Source of the DNA: Nocardiopsis endophytica
Lineage (GTDB): Bacteria > Actinomycetota > Actinomycetes > Streptosporangiales > Streptosporangiaceae
Direction: 5' to 3'
Assembly: GCF_027706725.1 (NCBI RefSeq)
Contig: NZ_JAQFWQ010000062.1
Span: 1-41,784 of the forward strand
Length of the DNA: 41,784 nucleotides
The stretch's first letter is position 1. Every line of letters starts with the position of its first letter. The notes below the pieces were generated by a model that saw only the letters and a program-made list of their open reading frames with translations, was not told where the DNA came from and did no database searches. Position numbers and translations under genes: made by a program. Of the stretch, positions 25,104 through 35,665 are shown in pieces.

Positions 25104-26537
25104 ATGGCCGACGACCCGCAGCAGCGGCCGACCCCGACGAGCGAGGACAACCTGCTCAGCAGGCTCCGCGACTGGCGTGCCTCCAAGGAGGCGGAACTGC
25201 ACGCCGAGGGGCTCGAGGACGAAGCCGTCGAGATGCCCGACCCGCGCGCGATCGACCTGGTCCTGCGCGTGGGCGAACTGCTACTCGCCAGCGGGGAGGG
25301 CACCGAGGCCGTCAGCGAGGCCATGCTGAGCCTGTCGGTGGCCTTCGAGCTGCCCCGCACCGAGGTGTCGGTGACCTTCACCGTCATCTCCCTGTCGACG
25401 CACCCCGGCGGCGACAGCCCGCCCATCACCGGCGAGCGCGTGGTGCGCCGCCGCGCCCTCGACTACTTCCGGGTGAACGAGCTGCACACCCTGGTGCAGG
25501 ACGCCGCGCTCGGGATGCTGGAGCTCGAAGGGGCCATCGCCCGGCTGCAGGCCATCAAGCGCGCCCGGCCGCCCTACCCCGGCTGGCTCATGATCACCGG
25601 CTTCGGGCTCATCGCCTCCAGCGCCAGCCTCATGGTCGGCGGCGGGCTCCTCGTCGCCACCGCGGCGTTCATCGCCACCGTCCTGGGCGACCGGGTGGCC
25701 GCGGTCACCGCCAAGCGCGGGATCGCCGAGTTCTACCAGATGGCGCTGGCCTCGGCGACCGCCTCCAGCATCGGCGTCCTGCTGCTGTGGATCAGCAGCG
25801 TCCTCGACCTGGGCCTGTACGCCGGGGCGATCATCACCGGCAACATCATGGCGCTGCTGCCGGGGCGGCCGCTGGTCGCCAGCCTCCAGGACGGGATCAG
25901 CGGCAGCTACGTGTCGGCGTCGGCGCGGCTGCTGGAGGTCTTCTTCACCCTCGGCGCGATCATCTCCGGCGTCGGCGCCGTCGCCTACACGGCGGTGCGC
26001 CTCGGCGTCGACATGGACCTGGACAACCTTCCGTCGGCGGGCACGTCGGTGGACCCCGTCGTGCTGCTGGGGGCCGCCGGGATCGCGGTCGCCTTCGCCG
26101 TCTCGCTGGCCGTGCCGCCGCGCATGCTCCCGGCGATCGCCGTGATGGGCGTGGTCATCTGGCTGCTGTACGCCGGGGTGCGCACCGCGTTCGGGGCGCC
26201 GCCGATCATGGGCACCGTGGCGGGCGCCGGCGCGATCGGGGTGCTCGCCCACGCGCTGTCGCGGCGCACGCGGCGGCCGGTCCTGCCCTACGTCATCCCG
26301 GCGATCGCCCCGCTGCTGCCGGGGAGCATCCTGTACCGGGGCCTGCTCCAGATCACCCTGGACCACCCGGTGTCCGGGCTGCTCAGCCTGTCCGAGGCGG
26401 TGACCGTGGGGCTCGCGCTCGGTGCGGGCGTGAACCTCGGCGGCGAGCTCGTGCGGGCGTTCCAGCGCGGCGGCCTGGCGGGCGCCGGACGGCGGCACCG
26501 CCCGGCGGCCCGCAGGACCCGCGGCGGGTTCACCTGA
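25104..26537 (+). CDS. ThrE-family threonine/serine exporter
   Basis: A 477-residue inner-membrane protein of the ThrE (DUF1212) family, which in Corynebacterium exports threonine and serine. The layout fits. A hydrophilic N-terminal half (1-155) has LVLRVGELLLASGEGTEAVSEAM and RVNELHTLVQDA. About ten membrane segments follow from GWLMITGFGLIASSASLMV onward, including the family motif PGRPLVASLQDGISGSYVSASARLLE and PAIAPLLPGSILYRG. The C-terminus is short and very basic. The ATG at 25104 has only a weak upstream purine run. The substrate is inferred from the family and could differ. Confidence 0.88.
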   Translation: MADDPQQRPTPTSEDNLLSRLRDWRASKEAELHAEGLEDEAVEMPDPRAIDLVLRVGELLLASGEGTEAVSEAMLSLSVAFELPRTEVSVTFTVISLSTHPGGDSPPITGERVVRRRALDYFRVNELHTLVQDAALGMLELEGAIARLQAIKRARPPYPGWLMITGFGLIASSASLMVGGGLLVATAAFIATVLGDRVAAVTAKRGIAEFYQMALASATASSIGVLLLWISSVLDLGLYAGAIITGNIMALLPGRPLVASLQDGISGSYVSASARLLEVFFTLGAIISGVGAVAYTAVRLGVDMDLDNLPSAGTSVDPVVLLGAAGIAVAFAVSLAVPPRMLPAIAVMGVVIWLLYAGVRTAFGAPPIMGTVAGAGAIGVLAHALSRRTRRPVLPYVIPAIAPLLPGSILYRGLLQITLDHPVSGLLSLSEAVTVGLALGAGVNLGGELVRAFQRGGLAGAGRRHRPAARRTRGGFT

Positions 26538-26596
26538 GGGGCCGGGTCGGCGGCGGGGCGGCGTGCGCCCGCTTCGGCGCGCGTCCGCGCGGGCGC

Positions 26597-26602
26597 TAGG
26601 GT
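26597..26602 (+). promoter_or_regulatory. -10 box of a leaderless endonuclease V promoter
   Basis: TAGGGT, six bases and then ATG 26609, with no Shine-Dalgarno sequence between. Confidence 0.45.
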
Positions 26603-26608
26603 CGGCCC

Positions 26609-27334
26609 ATGATCGCCGATCCCGACCGCATCTCCCGCCCCGGCCTCTGGCCCTCCGACCCCGACGAGGCCCGCGCGCTGCAGGAGCGGCTCGCCCCCGA
26701 GGTGCGCACGGAGCCGCTGGACGCCGGGGCGGTGCGGCTCGCCGCCGGCCTGGACGTGTCCTACGCCCCCGATGAGGACCGGCTGGTGGCCGCGGCGGTG
26801 GTGCTGTCGCTGCCCGGCCTGGAGGTCGTGGAGGCCGCGACCGCGGACGCGGCGCCCGCCTTCCCCTACGTTCCGGGCCTGTTCGCCTTCCGGGAGCTGC
26901 CGCCGCTGCTGGAGGCGATCGGCCGGCTGTCGGTGGAACCGGACGTCTTCGTGTGCGACGGGTTCGGGCTGGCCCACCCGCGCCGGTTCGGGCTCGCCTG
27001 CCACCTGGGGTGGCTGCTGGACCGCCCGACGATCGGGGTCGGCAAGTCGCCCTTCGTGGGCCGGTCCGATGAGCCGGGGGCGGAGCGCGGGGCCCGCGCC
27101 CCTTTGGTCGCCGACGACGGCGCGGAGGTGGGCTGCGCGCTGCGCACCCGGGCGGGCGTCCGGCCGGTGTACGTGTCCGTGGGCCACCGGGCGGACCTGG
27201 AGGGCGCGGTGGACCTGGTGCTGCGCCTGACGCCGAGGTACCGCCTGCCCGAGACGGTGCGCGCGGCGGACCACCTGTCCCGCGAACGCCTGAAGGGGCT
27301 GTCAGCGGCCGAGGGCCGCGCCGTGGGCCCCTGA
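26609..27334 (+). CDS. nfi: Endonuclease V
   Basis: Nicks DNA at the second phosphodiester 3' of deoxyinosine, starting repair of deaminated adenine, and may also act on inosine in RNA. At 241 residues it is slightly longer than the E. coli enzyme. Motifs are AGLDVSYAPD (metal ligand Asp49), the strand-separating wedge PYVPGLFAFRE (87-96, Glu96), VCDGFGLAHPRRFGLACHLG (Asp117 and the base-recognition pocket) and GVGKSPF (Lys146). Translation is probably leaderless. It lies 71 bp after the exporter on the same strand but has its own -10 box. Confidence 0.94.
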   Translation: MIADPDRISRPGLWPSDPDEARALQERLAPEVRTEPLDAGAVRLAAGLDVSYAPDEDRLVAAAVVLSLPGLEVVEAATADAAPAFPYVPGLFAFRELPPLLEAIGRLSVEPDVFVCDGFGLAHPRRFGLACHLGWLLDRPTIGVGKSPFVGRSDEPGAERGARAPLVADDGAEVGCALRTRAGVRPVYVSVGHRADLEGAVDLVLRLTPRYRLPETVRAADHLSRERLKGLSAAEGRAVGP

Positions 27335-27417
27335 CGGGCGGACCGCACCGGCGGACCGTGTGACCCGCGAGAAAAATCCGGCGACACCAGCGGCCGTCCC
27401 CGGGATACTGCTCCCCC

Positions 27418-28164
27418 ATGGACGAGGTCGAGGTCGTCGTGGCCCATTCCGAGCGCGCGACCCTGCGCGTCGGTGACGTGTTCGTGAAGGTGGACAGCGA
27501 TCAGGCGCGCATCGACGCCGAGGTCGAGGCGATGTCCCTCGCGCCGGTCCCGACTCCGGAGGTCCTGTGGCGCGAGCCGCCCGCGCTCGCGCTCGCCGCG
27601 GTCCCGGGGACGACGCTCGGACGCCTCGGCGGGCCGTCGACCGGGTCTCCGGAGGCGTGGGCCGCGGCGGGCGCCGCCATCCGGAGGCTGCACGACGCAC
27701 CCCTGCCACCCCTGCCGGGTCGGCCCGACCGGAGGCCCGAAGCACTGGCGGCGGCACTCGACGACGAGTGCGAAGCGCTCGTGGTGAACGGGGTCCTGCC
27801 CGCCGACCTGGTCACGCGCAACCGCCGGGTCGCCGATGCCGCGCTCCGGCCGTGGACTCCGGCGTTCACCCACGGCGACCTGCAGATCGCGCACGTCTTC
27901 GTCGACGGTGACGAGGTCACCGGCATCATCGACTGGTCCGAGGCGGGCCCGGGCGATCCCCTATACGACCTCGCCACCTTCACACTCGGACACGAGGAGC
28001 ACCTCGCCGACGTCGTCTCCGGCTATGGCACCGGCATCGACCTCGACGTGATCCGCGCATGGTGGTCGGTGCGGAGCCTGCTGGCGGTCCGCTGGCTGGT
28101 CGAGCACGGCTTCGACGCCTTCGCGCCGGGGTGTGAGGTCGACGTGCTGAGATCCCGGATGTGA
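27418..28164 (+). CDS. Aminoglycoside phosphotransferase-fold kinase
   Basis: A 248-residue APH-type kinase of the large actinobacterial group of unassigned small-molecule kinases. The N-lobe is short. The catalytic loop is THGDLQIAHVF (151-161) and the metal motif IIDWSEAGPGDPLYDLA begins at residue 170, giving Asp154 and Asp172. The usual Asn of HGDxxxxN is His159 here, so metal binding may be altered. A GATACT box lies 8 bases before ATG 27418, and no ribosome-binding site is visible. Antibiotic resistance should not be inferred from the fold alone. Confidence 0.85.
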   Translation: MDEVEVVVAHSERATLRVGDVFVKVDSDQARIDAEVEAMSLAPVPTPEVLWREPPALALAAVPGTTLGRLGGPSTGSPEAWAAAGAAIRRLHDAPLPPLPGRPDRRPEALAAALDDECEALVVNGVLPADLVTRNRRVADAALRPWTPAFTHGDLQIAHVFVDGDEVTGIIDWSEAGPGDPLYDLATFTLGHEEHLADVVSGYGTGIDLDVIRAWWSVRSLLAVRWLVEHGFDAFAPGCEVDVLRSRM

Positions 28165-28314
28165 GGACGCACGGGCCCGGATACCACCGGGCACCATGCG
28201 CGGCGCTCCCCGCCCTTGGACGCCTCTTTCCCGTCCGGGGTTCGGCGGGTGGCCTACTGCGGCCTCCTTTCGCCCCCGTTCGATCCAGGTGCAGGTACGA
28301 CGCGTCGGAATCTC

Positions 28315-28379
28315 TATAAAGACGCGGCAGAGTGTGCCGCACACCACTATGGTGCATTTGGGGGCGGCCACCCGCCCCC
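28315..28379 (+). promoter_or_regulatory. Promoter and three-hairpin leader of the DUF5999 gene
   Basis: TATAAA at 28315-28320 is a good -10 box. Immediately downstream lie three adjoining inverted repeats: GCGGCA/TGCCGC (28324-28340), CACCA/TGGTG (28342-28354) and GGGGGCGG/CCGCCCCC (28360-28379). The third could terminate the preceding APH gene or act as an attenuator. The remaining sequence from 28165 to 28314 shows nothing clear. Confidence 0.4.
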
Positions 28380-28408
28380 GTGGACACGACCGAATCCGGA
28401 GGCGCGCG

Positions 28409-28603
28409 ATGTGCCGTCACGAACCCCCGTGCCCGTCCTTCACCGCGAACGACCGCGAGGCGGCCCGAGTGGTGGCCGAACACCCGGAGCAGGGCTGGAG
28501 CCTGCTGTGCAACGGTGTCGTGCTCTTCGAGGACACCGGCGAGCTGCTGCCCGACGGCAAGACCATCGCCCCGCACCGCCCCGCCGTCCACACGGCCGCC
28601 TGA
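28409..28603 (+). CDS. DUF5999 family small protein
   Basis: A 64-residue protein of a family common in Streptomyces and relatives, of unknown function. It starts MCRHEPPCPS with Cys2 and Cys8, then DREAARVVAEHPEQGWSLLC (Cys34), NGVVLFEDTGELLPDG and a basic end. The spaced Cys and His residues might bind metal (inference). The ATG at 28409 has a clear GGAGG 6 bases upstream. It stands alone with a structured leader and is convergent with the hydrolase gene at 28737. The 133-bp gap after it (28604-28736) has no strong hairpin. Confidence 0.82.
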   Translation: MCRHEPPCPSFTANDREAARVVAEHPEQGWSLLCNGVVLFEDTGELLPDGKTIAPHRPAVHTAA

Positions 28604-28736
28604 CCACCGCCCCGCCGGGTCGGTGCCGGGCGCCCGGTTGCCGGACCCCTTGTGCCCGGCACGTGCCGTCGGCCCCCTGAGCGGGCGACGGGGGAAGCGA
28701 GGATCCCCGCCTCCCCCGGAGCGCTCGGCCCGGTGC

Positions 28737-29354
28737 TCACCGTGCCGGGAAGCGCTCCCCCAGCCACTCGGCGACCACGGTGCCGACCCCCTCGGGGTCC
28801 TTCGACAGCTCGTGCCGCTCTCCCCGGCGCACCTCCAGCGTCCGGGCGTCGGCGGCGTCGGGAACCCCGAACGGGTCCCGGTCCCCGTTGACCACGAGCA
28901 CCGGCACCCCGGCCCCGCGCAGCTCCCCGGCGCGCGACTTCTCCGGCTTGCCCGGCGGGTGCAGCGGGAACGCCAGCGCGACCACGGCGTCCGCCCCCAG
29001 CGCCGACGCCGTCCGGCAGGCCACCCGCGCCCCGTTGCTCCGCCCGCCGAGCACCAGCGGGACGCCCGCCGCGCCCGGCTCGGCCCGCAGCTTCTCGATC
29101 ATGGCCGACCAGGCCAGGTCCTGCGGTCCCGTCGCGGCCCCCGGCATGCGCCGCCCCGCGACCCGGTAGGGCTGCGTCACCCGCGCCACCGCGCCTCCTG
29201 AGGCGAGCACGGCGTCCCGCACGGCAAGGATGTCCGGGGCGTCCACGCCCCCGCCCGCGCCGTGGGTGATCGCCAGCAGGTAGCGCGCGTCCCCGTCGGG
29301 CCACTCCACCTCGGCGCGCCCTGGGCCCTTCGGGGTGTCGATCTCGATCTCCAT
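28737..29354 (-). CDS. KANL3/Tex30-like alpha/beta hydrolase
   Basis: A 205-residue serine hydrolase fold. The nucleophile elbow VLGGRSNGARVA carries Ser106. LAFPLHPPGKPEKSR and VNGDRDPFG (acid residue Asp158 or Asp160) are typical of the KANL3/Tex30 branch, and the catalytic His is in GERHELSKD. Bacterial members are uncharacterised; dienelactone-hydrolase-like or esterase activity is possible. The ATG at 29354 has no ribosome-binding site; TAGGTT (29362-29367) lies 7 bases upstream, so translation is probably leaderless. It is divergent from the NTF2/MarR operon. Confidence 0.8.
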   Translation of the reverse strand: MEIEIDTPKGPGRAEVEWPDGDARYLLAITHGAGGGVDAPDILAVRDAVLASGGAVARVTQPYRVAGRRMPGAATGPQDLAWSAMIEKLRAEPGAAGVPLVLGGRSNGARVACRTASALGADAVVALAFPLHPPGKPEKSRAGELRGAGVPVLVVNGDRDPFGVPDAADARTLEVRRGERHELSKDPEGVGTVVAEWLGERFPAR

Positions 29355-29361
29355 GGTCCCC

Positions 29362-29367
29362 AACCTA
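29362..29367 (-). promoter_or_regulatory. -10 box of a leaderless hydrolase promoter
   Basis: TAGGTT, seven bases and then ATG 29354, on the minus strand. Confidence 0.45.
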
Positions 29368-29465
29368 GGTGCTCCGCCCCGGAGAGCCGGAGACCGACGG
29401 GACGGGAACGCCCGGCCCCTCGGCGGGGTTCGTCCGCACACGCCGCCTCATGCGATGGCGAAATG

Positions 29466-29484
29466 TATGCGAATCGCATATATT
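29466..29484 (+). promoter_or_regulatory. MarR-type operator overlapping the -10 box
   Basis: TATGCGAATCGCATA (29466-29480) is a perfect palindrome around one central base. The -10 box TATATT (29479-29484) overlaps its right arm, and ATG 29492 follows 7 bases later. A dimer bound here would block the promoter of the operon that encodes the MarR protein, a standard autorepression layout. Confidence 0.65.
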
Positions 29485-29491
29485 CCTGTCC

Positions 29492-29872
29492 ATGACATCC
29501 CACCTCGAACTCGCGGTCGACCGCTGGCACGCCGCCGTGAACGGCGGCGACCCCGGTCGGGCGGCCGCCGCCGTCACCGATCCCGTCGTCGTCCTCGGCC
29601 CGAAGGGCGCCGGCCCCATCTCGCCATCGGACTTCGCCGACTGGGTGCGGCGCTCCGGGATCCGCATGCGCCCCACGTCCTGGCACCCCGTCAGCGACCG
29701 CCTGATGGTGGTCGAGCAGGAGGCCGCCTGGCCGCAGAGCGAGCGCCCCTCCCCCGTGGCCACGGTCTTCCGGGCGGACGGCGACCGCGTCTCGGCCGCC
29801 CTGCGGCGGCCGGACCTCGCGTCCGCCCTGGAATTGGCCTTCATCTGCCGGGAAATGGCGGCCACGGAGTGA
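29492..29872 (+). CDS. NTF2-like (SnoaL-type) protein
   Basis: A 126-residue single-domain protein of the NTF2-like superfamily, whose members bind small molecules or catalyse isomerisation and similar reactions. The N-terminal helix HLELAVDRWHAAVNGGDPGRAAAAVTD is typical. VVLGPKGAGPIS then DFADWVRRSGI follow, and strands VSDRLMVVEQEAAW and SPVATVFRADGDRVSAALRR complete the cone. The active site cannot be assigned. Translation is probably leaderless. Its stop overlaps the MarR start by 4 bases (GTGA), so the two are coupled and share the palindromic operator. Confidence 0.75.
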   Translation: MTSHLELAVDRWHAAVNGGDPGRAAAAVTDPVVVLGPKGAGPISPSDFADWVRRSGIRMRPTSWHPVSDRLMVVEQEAAWPQSERPSPVATVFRADGDRVSAALRRPDLASALELAFICREMAATE

Positions 29873-30360
29873 ACGCCGACGGCGCACCGGAGGGGGCGGA
29901 GCCGGAAACGGCGCAGCTGGACACCGGCCCCGGGCAGACCCTCTTCGCCTTCGTCCGGCACTGGTCCCGGCGCTGGAACGGCCCCGCCGACCACTCCGCC
30001 GCCCGCCAGGGCCGCCTCGTCCTCGTCACCGAGGCCGTGCACGCCCTCCAGGCGCGAGGACGGACCCCGGTGACCGTCAACGCCGTCGCCCGGGAGATCG
30101 GGATCGACCAGAGCGGCGCCTCCCGCCTGGTCAAGGACGCGGTCGACGCGGGACACCTGGAGCTGCGCCCGTCGGCGGACGACGCCCGCCGCCGCGAGGC
30201 GTCGGTCACCGCCGCGGGCACCGAACTGCTCCGCGGCGCCCACCGCTGGCAGGAGGAGGTGTTCGGGCTCCTCACCGAGGAGTGGACCGAGGAGGAGCGC
30301 ACCGGGTTCCACCGAGCCATGGTCCGCCTGCTCGACCGCTCACACGTCGTGGAGCCCTGA
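29869..30360 (+). CDS. MarR-family transcriptional regulator
   Basis: A 163-residue winged-helix regulator. The recognition region is TVNAVAREIGIDQSGASRLV and the wing is RPSADDARRREASVTAAGTELL, flanked by dimerisation helices (FAFVRHWSRRW; EEVFGLLTEEWTEEERTGF). The GTG at 29869 overlaps the NTF2-like stop codon. It most likely represses its own operon through the palindrome at 29466-29480. The divergent hydrolase, whose promoter lies about 100 bp away, may be a second target (inference). The ligand is unknown. Confidence 0.88.
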   Translation: MNADGAPEGAEPETAQLDTGPGQTLFAFVRHWSRRWNGPADHSAARQGRLVLVTEAVHALQARGRTPVTVNAVAREIGIDQSGASRLVKDAVDAGHLELRPSADDARRREASVTAAGTELLRGAHRWQEEVFGLLTEEWTEEERTGFHRAMVRLLDRSHVVEP

Positions 30361-30394
30361 CCGCGAAGCCCTGCCCCTCGGTCGGCCGCACCCC

Positions 30395-31588
30395 TCACCC
30401 CAGGTCCGGCCAGCCCTCCGGGAGCACGTCCTCGGCCGAGCCCGACGCCTTCCTCAAGCGCTCGCGGAAGTCGTCGTGAAGCGCCCGGCCCCACATGAAC
30501 TCGCTCGGCGTGCGCACCGCCTCCTCCAAGGCGCCCCGCAGTTCGGCCACGCGCGCCTCCCCCTCCACGAGCGGGAGCGCCGCGCGCGCGTGCACCGCGC
30601 CGAGCGCCGCGAACAGCTCGCCCGCCAGCATGGGGGTGCTCCCCTCGGCCTCGGCGGCCTCCAGGTACGGCTCCCACCACTGCGCCTCGTCCGCCCCTTC
30701 GGCCTCCGGGTCGGGTTCGAGGAAGCCGCGGCGCAGCCTGGAGCGCACCTCCCCCGCGACATCGGCGTCGGTGTGCCGCGTCCCCTCGTCCCAGACCTGG
30801 GCCGCCGACTCCTGGTCGCCGCGCACCGCCAGCAGGCGGGCGAGGAGTTCGTAGGCGGTCGCCGCGGCGGGCGCGGGAACATCGCCGGAGGGGGCGGAGG
30901 GGTCCGCCGCCCGGTCCCGAGGTGCGGCGGCGTCGACGACGATGCCGAACTGCTCGATGGCCCGCTCCACGTGCACGGCGCCCAGGAGCATGCGCAGCCC
31001 CGGGTGCTCGCCCGCTTCGAGACCGCGCCGCACCGCCGCCTCGGCTCGTTCGGTCTCGCCGCGCGCGAGGAGGCGTTCGGCGTAGTCCTGGGCGGCGTCG
31101 GGGACGGAGTCGGAATCGCCCTCCAGCGCGCGCTCCCAGTGCCCGCGCGCCACGTCGGCATCGCCCCGCTCCTCCGCGGCACGGGCCAGCCCGTGGTGGG
31201 CGGCGGGCGCGTACCCGTCGTGCCCCGAGTCGAGCACGGCGGTCCAGGCGCGCTCGGCGTCGGCGAGCAGCCCTTCCTCCTCGCAGGAGAGGGCGAGGTG
31301 GTAGGCGGCGCGGGGCGCGTACTCGGGGTGCCCGGTCTCGACGGCGGCGCGGGCTGCCGCGCGGGCCTCGGGCACCTGTCCGGCGCTGTGCCGGGCGACC
31401 GCCAGGCCGAGCGCGGCGGCGGCCCTGTGCTCACGGGAGCCGCCTTCCAGGACCTTCTCGTAGAGCTGTGCGGCCCGGGCGAAGTGGCCGTTGTGCGCGA
31501 GGTCGCGCGCCTGGTCGCAGAGGTCGGCGAACGCGGATTCGTCTCCGGCGGCGTCGGAGGGCGAGGAGGAACCGGTCGTCGCGGTCAT
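30395..31588 (-). CDS. Tetratricopeptide repeat protein
   Basis: A 397-residue cytoplasmic protein built from TPR-like helix pairs spaced about 34-37 residues apart from residue 20 to 240. Examples are LAHNGHFARAAQLYEKVLEGG, ALSCEEEGLLADAERAWTAVLDSG and ARAAEERGDADVARGHWERALEG. A low-complexity Pro/Ala/Asp linker (about 225-245) and an acidic, less regular C-terminal part follow. No enzymatic domain is seen, so it is probably a protein-binding scaffold. The ATG at 31588 has GGAGAG 9 bases upstream. It is convergent with marR and monocistronic as far as visible. The 157-bp gap after its start holds nothing notable. Confidence 0.8.
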   Translation of the reverse strand: MTATTGSSSPSDAAGDESAFADLCDQARDLAHNGHFARAAQLYEKVLEGGSREHRAAAALGLAVARHSAGQVPEARAAARAAVETGHPEYAPRAAYHLALSCEEEGLLADAERAWTAVLDSGHDGYAPAAHHGLARAAEERGDADVARGHWERALEGDSDSVPDAAQDYAERLLARGETERAEAAVRRGLEAGEHPGLRMLLGAVHVERAIEQFGIVVDAAAPRDRAADPSAPSGDVPAPAAATAYELLARLLAVRGDQESAAQVWDEGTRHTDADVAGEVRSRLRRGFLEPDPEAEGADEAQWWEPYLEAAEAEGSTPMLAGELFAALGAVHARAALPLVEGEARVAELRGALEEAVRTPSEFMWGRALHDDFRERLRKASGSAEDVLPEGWPDLG

Positions 31589-31745
31589 GCAGGCAACTCT
31601 CCACAGGGGGCGGGATCCGCCGCGCGGACGCGGCGGAGGCGCTGTCCCTCGGAGAGTAGCGGGTGTGAACGCGCGATCCGATCCGCCCTGCCCGGGTGTC
31701 CGCGAAGAGAGCGGTGGCCCGGAGCAGGGCGGTCAGGACGCGGAG

Positions 31746-32369
31746 TCACTCGTAGGCGAGGAAATCGCTGCTGTCGACCTGGGCTTCAAAGGGATCGGCG
31801 ATTTTGAACGTCTCACCGAACCCGAACTTCTGCACCGTCTTGTACTCGTCCTTGCCCGGCCGGCTGAACACGGTGGTGTTCTCTTCCAACGGGTCCACCA
31901 GGATGAAGCAGGGGATCTGCGCCTGTGCGTAGATACCCGGCTTCACCGTGCGGTCGGCTCTCGTACTCCCAGGCGAGACGACCTCGGCCACGAGGAGGAC
32001 GTCGTCCGGGGGGACGGAGTGCTCCGGTGTCCTCAGCACCGCGACAGGGGCGACGAAGAGATCAGGAACGACGCTTCTCTCCAAGGCCGGTAGCCGGATC
32101 TCGAGGTTCCCCTCCGTCCTGTGCCCTTTCGGAAGGCATGGACGCAATTGCTCATCGAGCAAGTAGACGTTCTCTTGATGTAGACCGATGGGGGTCGGAG
32201 ACAAGGTGATGGTCTCCCCGTCCAGGATTTCAGCCCGCCACCGCCTGGTCTCAGGCAGGCTGTCGAGGATCGCGAAGAGCTCGCCTCCGACGGATTCCGC
32301 CCCGGTGCCAACGTCCCGAACCGGACCATCCACGAGTGCCGTCACTCTCGACTCCTCAATGTCGGACAT
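31746..32369 (-). CDS. Uma2 family PD-(D/E)XK nuclease-like protein
   Basis: A 207-residue protein of the Uma2 (DUF820) group of restriction-endonuclease-fold proteins, whose biological role is poorly known. Conserved features are AEILDGETITLSPTP (Glu47), VPDLFVAP (Asp103), LLVAEVVSPGSTRADRTVKPGIYA (Glu129, Lys143) and PCFILVDP. The ATG at 32369 is preferred because GAGGG lies just upstream; a GTG at 32390 would add 7 residues. Base composition is clearly lower in G+C than its neighbours (hand counts of 60% and 55% for 32101-32160 and 32161-32220), suggesting horizontal acquisition. Confidence 0.85.
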   Translation of the reverse strand: MSDIEESRVTALVDGPVRDVGTGAESVGGELFAILDSLPETRRWRAEILDGETITLSPTPIGLHQENVYLLDEQLRPCLPKGHRTEGNLEIRLPALERSVVPDLFVAPVAVLRTPEHSVPPDDVLLVAEVVSPGSTRADRTVKPGIYAQAQIPCFILVDPLEENTTVFSRPGKDEYKTVQKFGFGETFKIADPFEAQVDSSDFLAYE

Positions 32370-32449
32370 CCGACCCTCACATCCTGTCACCGAGCGAAGA
32401 CACTTGCGGGCGCTTTTCCCTGTCTCCCCTTCATTTCACCCGCAATGCG

Positions 32450-32490
32450 GCGGCGGCGCCAGCACCCGCTCCGGGTACCGGCGCCGCCGC
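32450..32490 (-). terminator. gcvP terminator
   Basis: A perfect 11-bp stem GCGGCGGCGCC/GGCGCCGCCGC (32450-32460 with 32480-32490) has a nested ACCCG/CGGGT pairing in its loop. It lies about 30 bases past the gcvP stop. Confidence 0.7.
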
Positions 32491-32522
32491 TCACCTGACA
32501 GGGCCGTCGCCCCGTCACCGCC

Positions 32523-35417
<2,895 letters not shown>

Positions 35418-35534
35418 GGAGACCTCCTGGTCGCATTGGCCGCACGTCGCGGCCGCTGTGTCCGGTCTCCCCCTCTGTCGCTCGCCGCCGTGCGGCCGCG
35501 GGCTCGCGACCGTGCGGGCTCGCTCCGCACGTCG

Positions 35535-35640
35535 CCGCTCCAGAGTGGCCTCCTCCGCGCGGTCCCTGGTGCCTGAGAGGTTACTGGGGAGTATTGCCCC
35601 GTCGGCGCCCCTGCCGGGGTCTCTCCCGCACGGTATCGAC
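35535..35640 (-). ncRNA. Glycine riboswitch, apparently a single aptamer
   Basis: On the minus strand the gcvP leader shows the glycine aptamer core in order: GGGAGAG (ends at 35621), GCCGACGGGGCAATACTCCCC, CTCTCAGGCACCAGGGACCG and CTCTGGAGCG (ends near 35536). GAGAG and CTCTC form the P2-type pairing. Tandem copies are common, but no second aptamer core appears before the start codon. Downstream, two GCGGCCGC blocks (around 35448 and 35490) can pair with each other or in alternative ways and may form the expression platform. Confidence 0.9.
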
Positions 35641-35665
35641 GGCCCGATGATGAACTTGTCCTTCG

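Noticed and set aside
27418-28164. Annotation as an aminoglycoside resistance gene
   Set aside because: Only the general APH fold is visible. The family includes many unrelated small-molecule kinases, and the catalytic loop is atypical.
35418-35534. A second glycine aptamer between the first and the gcvP start
   Set aside because: The conserved core segments (GCCGA...GGGGCAA, CTCTCAGGC, CTCTGGAG) do not recur there.
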